A stretch of 64,000 nucleotides of DNA from assembly GCA_013076295.1 (NCBI GenBank), contig RQOL01000876.1:5456001-5520000 (forward strand). Reading direction: 5' to 3'. The position numbers and the translations under genes were made by a program. Shown in pieces: positions 1 through 12,072 of this stretch. The notes below the pieces were generated by a model, which searched no databases, was not told the DNA's origin, and saw only the letters and a list, made by a program, of their open reading frames with translations. The stretch's first letter is position 1, and each line of letters starts with the position of its first letter. The stretch comes from Sanderia malayensis. Taxonomy: Eukaryota; Cnidaria; Scyphozoa; Semaeostomeae; Pelagiidae.

Positions 1-3000
1 TGTTTGATGCCAATACCTTGTGACTGCTCGAACCAAAGTGGTCCTTCCCCACAGTATGGAAATATGAATATGTAGAAAAGGATAACATACATGTAGCTGG
101 GAGTCAACCTAAAGAAAATTAAAGACTTTCATTATCATCATTTGAATCACTTAAACAAAGCAAATAAATTGTCTCAGTGAAGCCTTGAAGCAAAAGGGAA
201 TACTTGAGACACCTAGCCACATTGCTTTGTGCAATTACAATTGCCTTGTAAGACCGGCACAGGAAACAAAGTTGCAGTAATGAACTAAATGTTTTGATAG
301 AGCAAACATGTAAACTCAAGAACAATGAATCTCACCTCAAAAATCTGTGAAGATAATACTGTGGCAGAAACTTCAAGCCAAAATATCTCATGAAAGTTGA
401 TCCAAAATAGTTATCAAATCTTCGTAGACATAGGTATGAAACCAAGAGTCCACTGAAATAATGATATAATTCTTGATAAACGAAGGTAGCAGAGAATTTA
501 AAGTATTAACAGTTGAAATCCAGAGGTCTTGGGTATTTAATAGCATAATAAATACCTGAGAAGAAAGAAGGTATCCACAGAGAAGTAGGCATTCGCAATA
601 GCTTGAAAAGATAGTCGATGCACAATTGCAAAGCCATCAATGATATTATCTGAAAATTAACAATGTTAGAGTTTATTTCAAGACACATCTTGTGAAAGTG
701 TAGCATCTCATGATATATGCAGAAACATTACAAATGCACTTACCAGTACCAGAGGACAAAGCAAAGAAGAATGTATGGCCAAGGATAACCCAGAACATAC
801 TGAGCGTTCGTACTCCATTTAATGATCCAATTGCATTCGGTGGGGCATCTGTATTTAGTATTGCATATGCATTCTTACGCAAAGAAAAGCAGCGAAAGAC
901 ATTGATCACCAAGACACCTGAAAAGCAAAAAATTCAGTGAAATAAAAATCCCCTTGAGAAAAATGTCTCCAGAGCATCAGTAAATTCTGTATGTTCTAAA
1001 ACACCACCATGTGGCATGATACAAGAGACCTCAGCTTACCCTTTGCAGGTTTAATATCCTTTTGAGCCAAGAGAGGTTGTTCATCATTGTTTGTAATAGA
1101 ACCCATAGTTGTTATTTCACTAACTGGCATGAATCCATTGGACTTTGACATTACAATTTGGGTCTTGTCTTTCATATTGCCAAAGAAGTAATCAATGCAT
1201 GTGCCTAGTGCTACAAGCACTGCAAAGACACTTGTTATCACACTAAATTATAAAATAATGTCAAAATAGCAAACTAAATCCTATTATAAAGGATATGGGC
1301 AGTGGCATCATGGTCAGGGAGGCCAAAAATTTTTGCTCAATTTGATCTGATAACAACACTTAATAAAAGGCAAACTATTGAAAATTTATTCAAAAGTTTA
1401 TCTAAATTTTTTATAACAGTTTGATAGGGAATTTTTTATTCTTGCTTCCCTCCCAAAAACTATAGTCCTGCAACACCCCTGTATACAGAGATGACTGCAT
1501 TGCATACTTTACCCAATTTGGATGAATACATTCCCTGAAACCTGAACTGTAACCTCACTGGCATTTCATGATAATGATCTAATGTGATACCTGCATGGGT
1601 GCATGGTTAAGATCTCAGATGCTGGGACTTACATGGCAACTATTGAGCCAGTTGAAAATTGAGTTTCTTTGTGACAAATAACAGGAGAGCCATATCCTGT
1701 TTTCAATGCATTATTTGGGTCCACGCTGAAAATATTGCTGTTATGAGTAACTGAAACATGAAAATTAAGCATAAGGTTTACATATGGTTGACATTGGTTG
1801 CATTGGTTGATATTAATTGGGCTGAAAGTAAAAATATTTTCATATTACCATTTTGTACAACGATGGACAACATTTCTAGAATGGCAAATGTGTCTTCTTC
1901 TTTACATTCTTTCGGGACACAGAGGCCGAGCATTATATTCTAAAAGAAAAGGAAGATAATAATCAGTTTTGGAATTTTAAGTCTGCTGCACAGCAACGGA
2001 TACAAATGTCAGTCGCAGACGTACAAGGTCTGGAAGTTATGTGGCTGTGAAAAACAAACTTGGGCCACAGGGTTTTAAGCAAGCAACAATGTTAATAAGA
2101 AGACTTTCCTGCCTACACCTTCTTCTAACCAGCACTGGGTCTAATCACAAAGATTAACATCTGCTCCACCTGGTTGTTTCTGGCACATAATTGCTGATCT
2201 AATGTTAACAAACCTAAAGCAAACTTACCATTTGTGTTATTTTGATCAAACTTGTGCAATAATGATAATTTTCTGTTGCCTGACATTCTTGATATGACCC
2301 AAGCCACACCAAATTTCCATGATAAACACCACTGCCAGGTTTACCCATGGCATCAAGCACTGGAAATAAAATACAATGGAGCATTGTATTTTGGTGAATA
2401 AAATACAAACACTAGATTTTAGGATGCAGACCCATTGGGGTGGTGGTTGAAACAGGGTCGCCACTAATTCGAGCAAATACATCAACTCATTTCCCTTGAC
2501 ATCAATCAATGCTACATGTTTTCTTTTCATCAGAAAGTTTTTTATAATCCAGTACTGGAAATTTCTTAGCAATATGCCAACTTCAATTCTAAAACTTTTG
2601 TGAGACTTTCTCAGGGCAAAAACTGAATTTCTTGATTAATATAGTAGCTACTTAACACATTTTGTGAGAAAATGAGGCAAAAAGGGAATAGATACAAATA
2701 ATCTTGGATATTCGGTATGAAATGCCAACAGAAGCAAAAACTACAAGCTTGGTTGCCTTTTCTGGGTAAAAACAAATTTTTCAACCTTCTTAGGTTTACA
2801 AAATCCAGTACTGAACTTTTTAAAACTTTTTGACGAATCAAGTACTACTTTCTTAGAAACCACTTAAAAAACGTGTATTCTATAATCGTCACACAATATA
2901 CAAACTGTGCATTTGCTGAGGCAGAAAATATGACCCATGATAATACGTACCCTGGCCCATCTTATTGGAAGAGTTCCCAACAAATAGGTCAGCCAGTGCC

Positions 3001-3404
3001 GATATACATTCATCAGATATTGTTATATTTTTTTGCTTCGACTGGCCCCGATACAGATTCCTGCTTTGTGAAAATAATGATGAATAATTGTAATTCCTCC
3101 CAATCGTTTTCAGTATGTTGTACACAACATCGGGTTTGAGTATAGCACTTTTATTTCCACCATATTCTGTTAACATTTTCTCCAACACTGACTTCATAAG
3201 TTTCTCGTGCTGAAAAACTTTCGAGAACATTTTGGAAATTGTGTAATCTGACCCAGGCCATGATTGTTTACTTGTTGTGCCACTATCGTCATGTTGTCGC
3301 TGGTTCAATTCTTTACTATTTCTGGCCAATTTACCATGCGAATAAACAACACAGTTCATCAATTGGAGAAACAGCAAAACTTTGATAAATCCTGCAGTTG
3401 CCAT
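1..3404 (-). CDS. NRF-6-like (nose resistant to fluoxetine) membrane acyltransferase, 3' part missing
   Basis: Predicted multi-pass membrane protein of the NRF-6/acyltransferase-3 family, which is implicated in lipid or drug transport across epithelia in nematodes. Exons on the minus strand: 3404-2951, 2359-2229, 1939-1849, 1750-1633, 1242-1040, 917-744, 649-556, 452-336, 108-1; all phases agree. It starts with MATAGFIKV, which opens a hydrophobic signal peptide. An extracellular NRF domain follows, with the motifs LDAMGKPGSG, LVWLGSYQEC and NIMLGLCVPKEC. Next is a first membrane segment (SVFAVLVALGTCIDYFFG) and a cytosolic loop. The acyltransferase-3 part then begins with NGVRTLSMFWVILGHTFFF and continues through NAYFSVDTFFLLSGLLVSY and RFLRLTPSYMYV. 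The reading frame is still open at the window edge, so the C-terminal membrane helices lie outside. The family assignment is firm; the substrate is unknown. Confidence 0.88.
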
Positions 3405-5262
3405 CTTAGTAAGCTGGGGTATATACTCAGCCCTACTATGTTGCAACAAACAGGCAGCAAGCACCGAATTGTTCACACAAAAAGAAATACTCAGGCTTGC
3501 TGCTGCAAAAATTTCTTCAGCAGCAAGAGTGTCACATGATGCCAGCCGGATATTATTTTCTGTTGTTGTTGTTGTCTCTTTTTCCCGGCGTCCTCGCAGG
3601 GCTACAGCACAGCAGATTAATTTCCATTCAGTGGACCCTGGTGTGCCAAAACCACTTACGAAGTCCTATTTAACTGATTACTAGTTAACATCTATTGAAC
3701 TATTCTTTTTAGATTTGCGACCGCAGTTATTTCTTAAGTTTATACCGTAAAGCTCTATTTAGCTACCTCTTCAATAGCCTGCTCAAGCTACAGTTCTTTT
3801 CTTTGCAATGAGCCCCCTCTCTTTTTGCCCTCTAATCTTTTTATACAAGAAGCACTAAAATGCAAATATTTAATTAGGCTCCCTATATTTTATTTCATTT
3901 AGCCTATTAGCCTACCGTAAATCCTCGAATAAGCCCCCACCCCCGAATAAGCCCCTGTCCTGATAATCATTTGCAAGGATATATTGGGCCCAAGTTTCCA
4001 AACATGGAAGAAGTTGTTTAGTGAATGTATTGCAAATAACAGCAATTTTAAACCAATAACTTTATTGATTGGCTGCATCGTGTAGCTTTTATTTTGCTTA
4101 ATGTTGAACAATACATAATCCAGCTAAAGTTTCGTTTTTGCAAATAAGCCCCCGGGAGCTCATTCGAGGATTTACGTTAACCATACCCCCTCCTCATTGT
4201 TGTTTTGAGACGTTGTTGGGCACATTTTTAGATGTTTTGCCCCGCCGATGACCCGCCGACCTTCTTCTTTTCGCCAAAGATATCTTTCTTTTTGAGTATT
4301 GACAATATTTAAAAAAAGGTACAGGTCTCTGAAGAACTTTTGTCACCTATTGTGCCTCAGAGGTTTAAAATTACCCCTTGAAATATGTAAAACATTAAAT
4401 TACATTGATTTTTTATTAAATTTCTGGATACAAAATGATGTTTGGTCTTTGTTGGAAATATGTGTGGCGGAGAGACCCGACCAACCGCCCCGAGTACGGG
4501 GGTCACATGCCATACAGTAAAAATCAGCTGCTGATAATCTAATCTGCAGCAGGTGGCGTTCTTTTAGTGAATGGTGGTCTAAGAACGCTTCTCTCCACTC
4601 TACTCGCAAACGAGAACGGTGATTGTCATCTGCACTGAAATGTAAAGAATTCTCGCTTTCCATACAAGCAAGAAGAGAGAGAAGTTGTTGGCTTCTAAAG
4701 GTATGTCTGGCTGTTCACGTTGTTTTGCAAATTCTTATCTGTAAATATTTCCCATCTCACCGGTTAGGCCATGCCAGCCATGCGATTATGTTGTGACAAT
4801 GATGGTTTAGTGAAATACTCTGTACTCTATCTCAAGCATTTTCCACAAAGGTTCAACAATAAAAGTTCTAATCAAATGTTCCCCACAAGGGAAATTAAAT
4901 TAGCAAGACAAAGGGAATGCACTGACTCGTTTCACACAATGTCATCGCTTATTTTATTTTGCTTGGCCCCGTAAACGTATTGTTCTCACACAGTCTCACC
5001 AAATATTTGGGAAGGCCAAAGAAACGAACATAAACAGGCTCCTTTGCTCTACGTCAAGTCCTTCATATTATTCAAAATCAATGATTTCATTACTGCTAAT
5101 GTCTTCCTGATCGCATGCAATTATCGTTGCATAATTATCTTGGTACAGTGACTATCAGGATTGCATTACTCGAGGCCTTATATTACACGATGTTTTGGTA
5201 AACTAAACTGCCTCCTCTACGCCCACTCGACTTTCAATCACCAAATGTCTGTATTTTTTCAG
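3405..5262. other. Divergent intergenic region between the NRF-6-like gene and OSGIN
   Basis: Upstream space of two head-to-head genes. It contains one MITE, annotated separately. At about 4600-4699 there is a plausible non-coding first exon for OSGIN on the plus strand: a purine-rich stretch ending in AAAG followed by the strong donor GTATGT at 4700. No other coding exon is convincing; the short open frames here lack splice context or family resemblance. Confidence 0.5.
3913..4178. repeat. MITE with TACCGTAAATCCTCGAA-type inverted termini
   Basis: The left end reads TACCGTAAATCCTCGAATAA and the right end is its inverted counterpart TTCGAGGATTTACGTTA, giving near-perfect terminal inverted repeats around about 260 bp with no coding capacity. 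Subterminal sequence carries repeated AATAAGCCCC blocks. The outer TA on each side could be a TA target duplication as in Tc1/mariner-type MITEs. The repeat at 15385-15728 has the same TACCGTA start and CCTCGA core, so both belong to one wider family. Confidence 0.75.
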
Positions 5263-5283
5263 AAGCCCGAAGCATCTACTTCG

Positions 5284-8200
5284 ATGAGGGTCAAGGGATG
5301 CAAAATCTATGATGTTGTCATCGTTGGTGAGTCCTCGAATTCTAACCTTTTTATTGTATATCACACCCACCCCCTCTTAACCTTTGGCACCGCTAGAGGT
5401 TGTTTTTCTCGAGGCTGTCTGGGCTAGTGATCCGTGCACTAATTTGTGTTACTCTTGATTACATTTATTTATTACCGCCGTCTTCCCCTGTACATAATCC
5501 TTGATTATTATCAACAACCTATCCCTCCCGTGGTTCAAATGCGAAAATGTATATGTTTTCTTTCCAAGTTTTTGTACGAATTGTTGTTGACAGCTTTCAT
5601 TCAACAAGTTCCTCCTTGAAATGAAATTTTAATTCAGCCTGAACTACATTGATCGAGTCCATTGTGATCTTCTATTTCGACGCTTCATCCATTATTAATT
5701 ACGGAATCAGCTACCTTTCTACATAATATCCTGTTTGCAGTGATGTATTTTTGTAAATGCAAGCCAATAATTTCAGATTGCATTCATTCACGGTTTTTCA
5801 ATCAAACACCCTATATCTTTCACGGTACAGGGTGACGTTTGCGTATTTTGGAGTTTGTTTACACATGCCAATTGAATGTGGATTTTTAATGCACTTGAAT
5901 TTGACTGGAAGTTCTCACAAGGTCATTGGTTTTAAGCATGATCGAAAATCATACTCAAAAGAAACTTAGTCATCTTTTTTACCTGCTCTTCCCATGTCAC
6001 AGGCTAGTATAATCGCTCCATAAGCAATTTTCCATTTCCAAGACAGCTTTGTTCCCGTGAAGAATAAACGGCATTCAATTCAAACCACAGTGCCTGCTTC
6101 AAAAGACCTCGTTCTTGTTTTCAAAGCTTCGATATTATTTACCTGCAAACCCATGCTTAATTGTACTCCATTCTTCTAAACGTATGCTACTATTATCTTC
6201 GGGGATCCGATCAATATCAATAAAGAAATGTTTTCAATCGAATTGGAGATCCTGGCTAAACAAACAAAGGGATGCTATTTATTCTGTATTGTTGAAACAC
6301 AAGAAAATGCTAATCGGGCTTTTTTATATAGCTGTGAGTTGTGTTTGGGTAAAAACTGTCTACTGCTCATGAAACCGTCGTTTGTGAACAGTTTCAAACT
6401 TACTACCACAAGTGTTTGGGGCCAATATGAATCGTTTACATTATCAACGTCAGATTGTTATGTTCCCTTGTTGATGAAGAGAAATCGTTTGGGGACCCTC
6501 CTTGGCAGTTTACTAAGCTAGCACATGTGGAAACGTCATTAAGCTGACGCCGACTGAGAACATTTATAGCACCGTTGTGACTTTGTGCTTAACCACAGGC
6601 TCTCGTTGATAAAGGATCTTTCAGGGTGTAGCCAGTGGCGTAGATAGAGAGGGGGTCAGGGAGGGGCTGATATTCATAGTCTTGAAACAAAAATGCTTAT
6701 TAAATTTTTGTCGGAAAATCTGAATTTCTCGCCCCCCCCCCCCTATAAAATTCCCTATCTACGCCATTGGCGTGCAGCATGAAATAATGTGGCTTATGTC
6801 ACGTTTCGGCTGTATACGTAAACCAACTTTGACGAATTTTCTTGCATAACTGATAGCTATATATACCACAGGTTGAATTTTATTCCGAAACTCCGATCAT
6901 GGTTTAATTCATATACTGGTATAACGATTGAGGCAAACTGCGGGTACCACTGTTTTGTTTTAGGCTTGCTTTCACAGTAATGATTATGTACAGGGTTTGA
7001 TGTCGTGCTGATATGCCTATTGTCGTGCATCAATTGATCTCGGTATTACCAGCCTTTAACTGGTTGTCCGTAAGAGGAACAGCATCTAAATGCGCCTTCT
7101 TTGCTTCATTGTTGAATTCCCCTTTGAAAAGCCTTTCTGTAAAATATTCACTTCAGCATTATTAATTAAATCACCCACTTTAGATAAGTACATACGTATT
7201 TAAGTTATTTTATGTCACTTATGTGGTATTGTCAACATTGAATATTTTATGAAATTGCTGTTTAATGCATCTTTTTTCATAGGAAATGGGCCATCAGCAA
7301 TTAGTCTGTCATACTTCTTATCAGGCAATTGGCCCTACTACAATGGCACAACAGTTCCAGACCCACTTCTCAACGCTCGAATGCAGTATTGTGGAACGGA
7401 CGTTTCGCTTGTTGAGCAGGTATGTTTACGTCGTAAAAATAGTTGTCTATGCGATTATGTCAGTATAGTTAATGATGTGCGTGCCATAAAGGCTTTAATG
7501 AGCTCTTGGCGACTTATTAAATTTTCAAGCTAATAGACAGGGGGTATATAGTATATAGACAAGGTTGATGTATGCTAATTTGTGGTTGGGTGCTAAAGGA
7601 TGGGTTGTTTATTGCGGGTATATACTGGACAAGAAACGTCAACTCTAAAAGAATGGCATTAGAAATAGAAATGTTAAATAAAAAATTTGATTATTTATGC
7701 CTACTGAATATCTGCATGTCATTTCGTGTCGCTTCGGGATACGAAATTTCAGACGGGAGCTAAAAAGAGAGGAGGCCCATTCATAAAATTTCCATGACTT
7801 GGGGGGTTGAACAAAGCTTTTACAGTTTGTCTCTCAAAACTATTTCTAGCTAAATGCTTAGCCTTATATCCGTGTAGACCTTGTGGGTTGCTGACAGTCG
7901 TTGCTAAAAGAAGACAACTTTCAATAACCCACAAAAACCGTACAACTCATTATATTTTGTGTTGATGACCGTCAACGGCTAACAAAGACCGCTAACAAAA
8001 CCCAAAAGCATATTTTCACTTGTGGGAGGCCCAAACATTCTCAATCAACTCTTTCAGTTGACATTTGAGGAAGACGTTTTGATGCGTGAAGGATTCAAAT
8101 ATAGGGTAATAAAGTTGTTTTGGTCGTGAAAACGTAACTCCCGAAGAACAAATTGTTAGAGGCCAATTTGCGTCGTTGCTGACATTTTGCACAAACGAAT

Positions 8201-9741
8201 AAACCGGCAACAAAAATTTTCTGTCTGCTTCTGCTGTGTTCACAAGAATTTTATAATTTTACGCTGCTTGCTTGAAACAAGTCCGAAACTCGTTAGAATT
8301 GTTAAGTATACTCGCAACCACCCTCTACTTGCAAATGGAAACATGTCCATGTCAGGAGTGACCTACAATGACCACTAAATACCATAAACGACCCACAAAG
8401 ACTGTATGGATGCCGGGTCTAAGTTTGATTTACAGGGAGACTTGTTGTTTGGGGGTTTTTATCGATATGGAATTGTAGTTTGATTTGTTTTCATAGAATT
8501 TGGAAGAGTTGAGTGATGGGCTGTACGATTCACGATCAAATAATCCAGTGAGCATCTTATTCGACAAGTTGAACCACCCGAATGCCGACTTCATGACCGA
8601 TGACCCTGTTCTTTTCGATTGGCGCAACGATGGCACGGCCTGCTTCAAACACCTGGCTCTTGGCCTTGGCCCTCCAGGTGGCACATGGCACAGGATGTCT
8701 TATTCCCAGTACAGTTTAAGTCTGAATTGGTGGCTGGAGCTTCCCGGTTTTCCTTTCAAGACGTGGTATGAAGAGCACAACTACAAGATGCAGACGAACG
8801 GCTGTGCTTGCAATTTGCCGAAACTGGAACGAGAAATTGGCGTGCATGAAGACCGTGTGCTGCCCAATCACGTCGCTCTGTATTACTCAGACTACGTGAA
8901 ACGAATGAAATTGGATAATAACTTTCTGAACAATGTCAAGGTGACATCGGTGAAGCGAGTTGGGCCTAACAACCCGATTTGGGAAGTCAGTGGTCAAATG
9001 TTTACAGTTGGTTCTACATCGCCTGAGCCTTTTAAGGTTTGCGCGCGCAATGTGGTTCTGGCAGTTGGCGCGTACAGTCGGCCAAAGACGCTTGGCATAC
9101 CTGGAGAGAATCTGAAATTCGTTCAATACGATTTGCCCGATCTCGACGATATGTTGAATGGAGTCGATCCAAAGCGAATCGATCCTGTCGTGGTTGTTGG
9201 CTGTGGTCTGGTTGCCCTTGATGCTGTTCTGGCGTTTATGGATAGAAAGATACCCGTTTTCCACGTATTCCGAAGAGATGCCAAAGACCAGAAGTTGATC
9301 GTCAACCAACTGCCCTCGTCCTATCCCGATTATCTCAAGTTGAAGCCGCTGATGACAGGCAGAGGTGCTTGCGAGTCATACACTCCCTTCGCCTTTTCTA
9401 AAGTGACCGAAATCCTACCTGGCAAACAGTGTGTTATCGAACACCTGAGTGGAAAGAGTCGTCTTGTGGTCAACACCACAATGGTGCTCGTTCAAATCGG
9501 ATCAAAGCCCAATCTGTCCTTCCTTGGTGACATCGACAACCTGGCCGTCGATAGCTCCTCAGAGGTGGATGTCAAAGAGAATCCAATTGATGTCGATATG
9601 TCCACGTATGAGTCGCAGAGGGAACAAGGTCTGTATGCAATTGGTCCACTGGTTGGGGACAATTTCGTTCGCTTCATTGTCGGTGGTGCACTCGCTGTCA
9701 CACATGGCCTTGTCACAAAATCCAAAAAAGAAAAGAAATAG
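5284..9741 (+). CDS. OSGIN: OSGIN-like (oxidative stress-induced growth inhibitor) flavoprotein
   Basis: FAD-dependent monooxygenase-like protein of the OSGIN1/2 family, linked in vertebrates to oxidative stress and growth control. Coding exons are 5284-5326, 7283-7419 and 8497-9741, together 474 residues with continuous phase; most of the protein lies in the last exon. The first Rossmann FAD motif (VVIVGNGPSAISLSYFLSG) spans the exon 1/2 junction. Then come the family blocks DPLLNARMQYCG, SNNPVSILFDKL, GLGPPGGTWHRM and LSLNWWLELPGFPFKTW. A second nucleotide-binding motif, VVVVGCGLVALDAVLAF, is central, and the C-terminal GLYAIGPLVGDNFVRF loop closes the FAD site. The start is the first ATG of the exon holding the FAD motif; the preceding AG at 5262 suggests an upstream 5'-UTR exon, perhaps ending at 4699. 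Intron 1 is about 2 kb and holds a MITE. OSGIN is preferred over classical FMO because of the GPPGGTWH and LELPGFPFK signatures. Confidence 0.92.
6633..6769. repeat. Short MITE, CAGTGGCGTAGATAG termini
   Basis: The left end CAGTGGCGTAGATAGAGAGG and the right end CCCTATCTACGCCATTG form imperfect terminal inverted repeats around 137 bp inside OSGIN intron 1. A run of about 14 C residues lies near the right end. The CAGTGGCG terminus is typical of hAT-type MITEs. The flanking octamers (GGTGTAGC and GCGTGCAG) do not match convincingly, so the target duplication has decayed or the ends are slightly misplaced. Confidence 0.65.
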
Positions 9742-11391
9742 TCGATTTTTCCCATGATTACCACATCCACATGAATATGAATCCATTGTTAACTATCTAG
9801 AGGGGTGGCTGGCACACTTTTTGGTGCATTGGTTTTATGTTTTTTATATTGCATTCACTGTAGGCTACTTTTAGTACAGATTCTACACATTATGATGTTT
9901 GGGTTTCACTGCAATATTACTCACATGCACGTCATTATATTGGCTTAATGTTTTCTACTCTATAGTAAAGTAATTGTTTTCTTTTTCGTTTTACACTTTC
10001 ATTCTCCTCGTATTTTTCATAAGCAAGTGATTCATAGGCAAGGTAGTGCTCGGATATCAGAAAATTTAAGCAATTCCCATGGATGGAGACTGCTAAGCAA
10101 TACATTCTAGCCACTGGGCCATTTGTCCTCTGGCCCAGTTTTTGGACACTTTTTTGGGTCCTAAAGCAAATTTTATTACTCAAACTTTTCCGTCAGTTTA
10201 GCTCCAACAATTTTCAATACTGAGCCTTGATAGAACTTGCTTATAAAAGAATGCGCGTGTACACACTGCCATGTTACTTTCCGCAAAATTACTTTCCGCA
10301 AAATTACTTTTAATTATTACTAACACCATTCACTACAAAGTATGCACTCACTTTCTACGAAACCACGAAACAGCCGCAATTAAAATCAGTCTATAATGAT
10401 TCAATCATCTTCTATCCATCTAATCCTCTGTGATAAGTTTCACAATAATATATCAATTTTATTCAATTTGCAAATTGTGTTTATTAAGTTTTATAAATTC
10501 AGCGAGCAATTTCTCGCTCATGTAAACTAGTCTCCTGATTATTTAGGTTCCGTTTCATTTTATTCCTATAGATCTATTTAGTGGTCATTTAGATCTATTT
10601 TGTTCATTTATTCACAAAGTTTTCGGGACTGTCGGATGATCATCGTATCATATATATGAATTAACAAGTATGGTATATAGAAATGATAATTTTTATGCCT
10701 ATCACTGTCTTTTTATTGCCTTGCTCGGAATGAAAATTACTTCATTATTCATCTCTAATTTTGGTTGATTGTCAAAGCTCTATTAAGCCCCTTTCTCTTA
10801 ATTTAATTTACTTATTACTTTTCAAAAGTTTATTTATGAATTTTAAATAAGCCCTCCCCGTGGGTAGTCGTTACAACATACACGCTTTTTTTTATAAGGA
10901 ACCTACATGTAGAAGGTCAAAAAACTTAAGGAACTTTTACTACTAAAGGCCAAATCACTAAGGAACTTTTTAATTTTGAATATATTTACATTTCCGCACA
11001 ATTTACAATTAGGAAGCCGGTTCTATTGATTTTGAGCACTTTTACATTATATGAAGCTTCTTCATGTTTTAACCTGTTATCTTTTCACAACTTTATAGCA
11101 AAACATTGAATTTGAATGCTTTTCTTGCGTCTGTACTTATTATGTCCACTAAATGCGAACTTAAAATTAAGGAACTATTAAGGAACTTTTAGAACTACAA
11201 AGTGGTCAAAAGAGGTCTCAAAATAAGGAACTTAAAGAACTAGGCCCGAGCTAGGTTCCTTATAAAAAAAAGCGTGTACTAAAGTAAATACACTGAAGTT
11301 TGAAAGACAGAAAACCTTGAAAGCGCTTTCCCAGACGAACGTTTTATGCCATAAAACACAGTAAAATCATAAAATATGATCATGTATATAG
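9742..11391. other. Convergent intergenic region between OSGIN and DDAH
   Basis: Shared 3' flank of two convergent genes. It is AT-rich and holds one TIR element (10881-11276) and a tiny tandem repeat at about 10275-10310, where ACTTTCCGCAAAATT is repeated. No coding exon is recognisable. Confidence 0.6.
10881..11276. mobile_element. 396-bp non-autonomous TIR element (TA target duplication)
   Basis: Perfect terminal inverted repeats of about 25 bp: CACGCTTTTTTTTATAAGGA at the left and its exact complement TCCTTATAAAAAAAAGCGTG at the right. It is flanked by TA on both sides, as expected for Tc1/mariner-like MITEs. The interior holds many variants of AAGGAACTT in both flanks (about seven), which may be subterminal binding repeats. 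No transposase coding. The identity of the TIRs suggests a fairly young insertion. Confidence 0.85.
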
Positions 11392-12041
11392 TTAATTAAT
11401 TAACAAGGAGCAGCATGTCAAAGCTCCATCTACTTTAGAGAGTTCAGTGTTGGACAGCTCCAATTTAGGACACCGAAGCGAAGAGAAGGCGTTCTTTATT
11501 CCAGGGAACTCTTCGGAAGACCTGTAAATCAAATTTCCATTAATCCACAAACAATTTGCCATTGGATCCTGCTCCACTCTGAGTATCTCATATTTCTGCT
11601 TGGCTTTGTTTTGGATTTCATCGATTGCCTGGCTGGCAGATTTGCTTTGCCCCACCGCAATGATGTTATCACCAGCCATGCTCATCATTGACTTCAAATG
11701 TAAAGTTGCGTCGAACACTTTGATAGCGTGAACTGGGTAGCCGGCGAAAGTCTCTCGCAATGCCTGTATGCCTTGTTCATTGGTTCTTCGAGATAACCCA
11801 ACGAAGAATTCTTTGCCAGTGAACAGAACATCTCCGCCATCTAAACGTGCAGGTTCCGTCATGACATGTACTTTCATGTCCAATTTCTCCAAGGTCTCTT
11901 TCATCAGCTTTGTTTCAGCTGCAATTCAATTAAATCCAGCAAAATGCAAGTTAATCTAATGGACATTGTTTTGATGTTATCTCTTTCGTTACAAAAGAGA
12001 TAGAAAGCTCAACAAGAAAGAATGAAATGAAAGCAAGAGTG

Positions 12042-12072
<31 letters not shown>

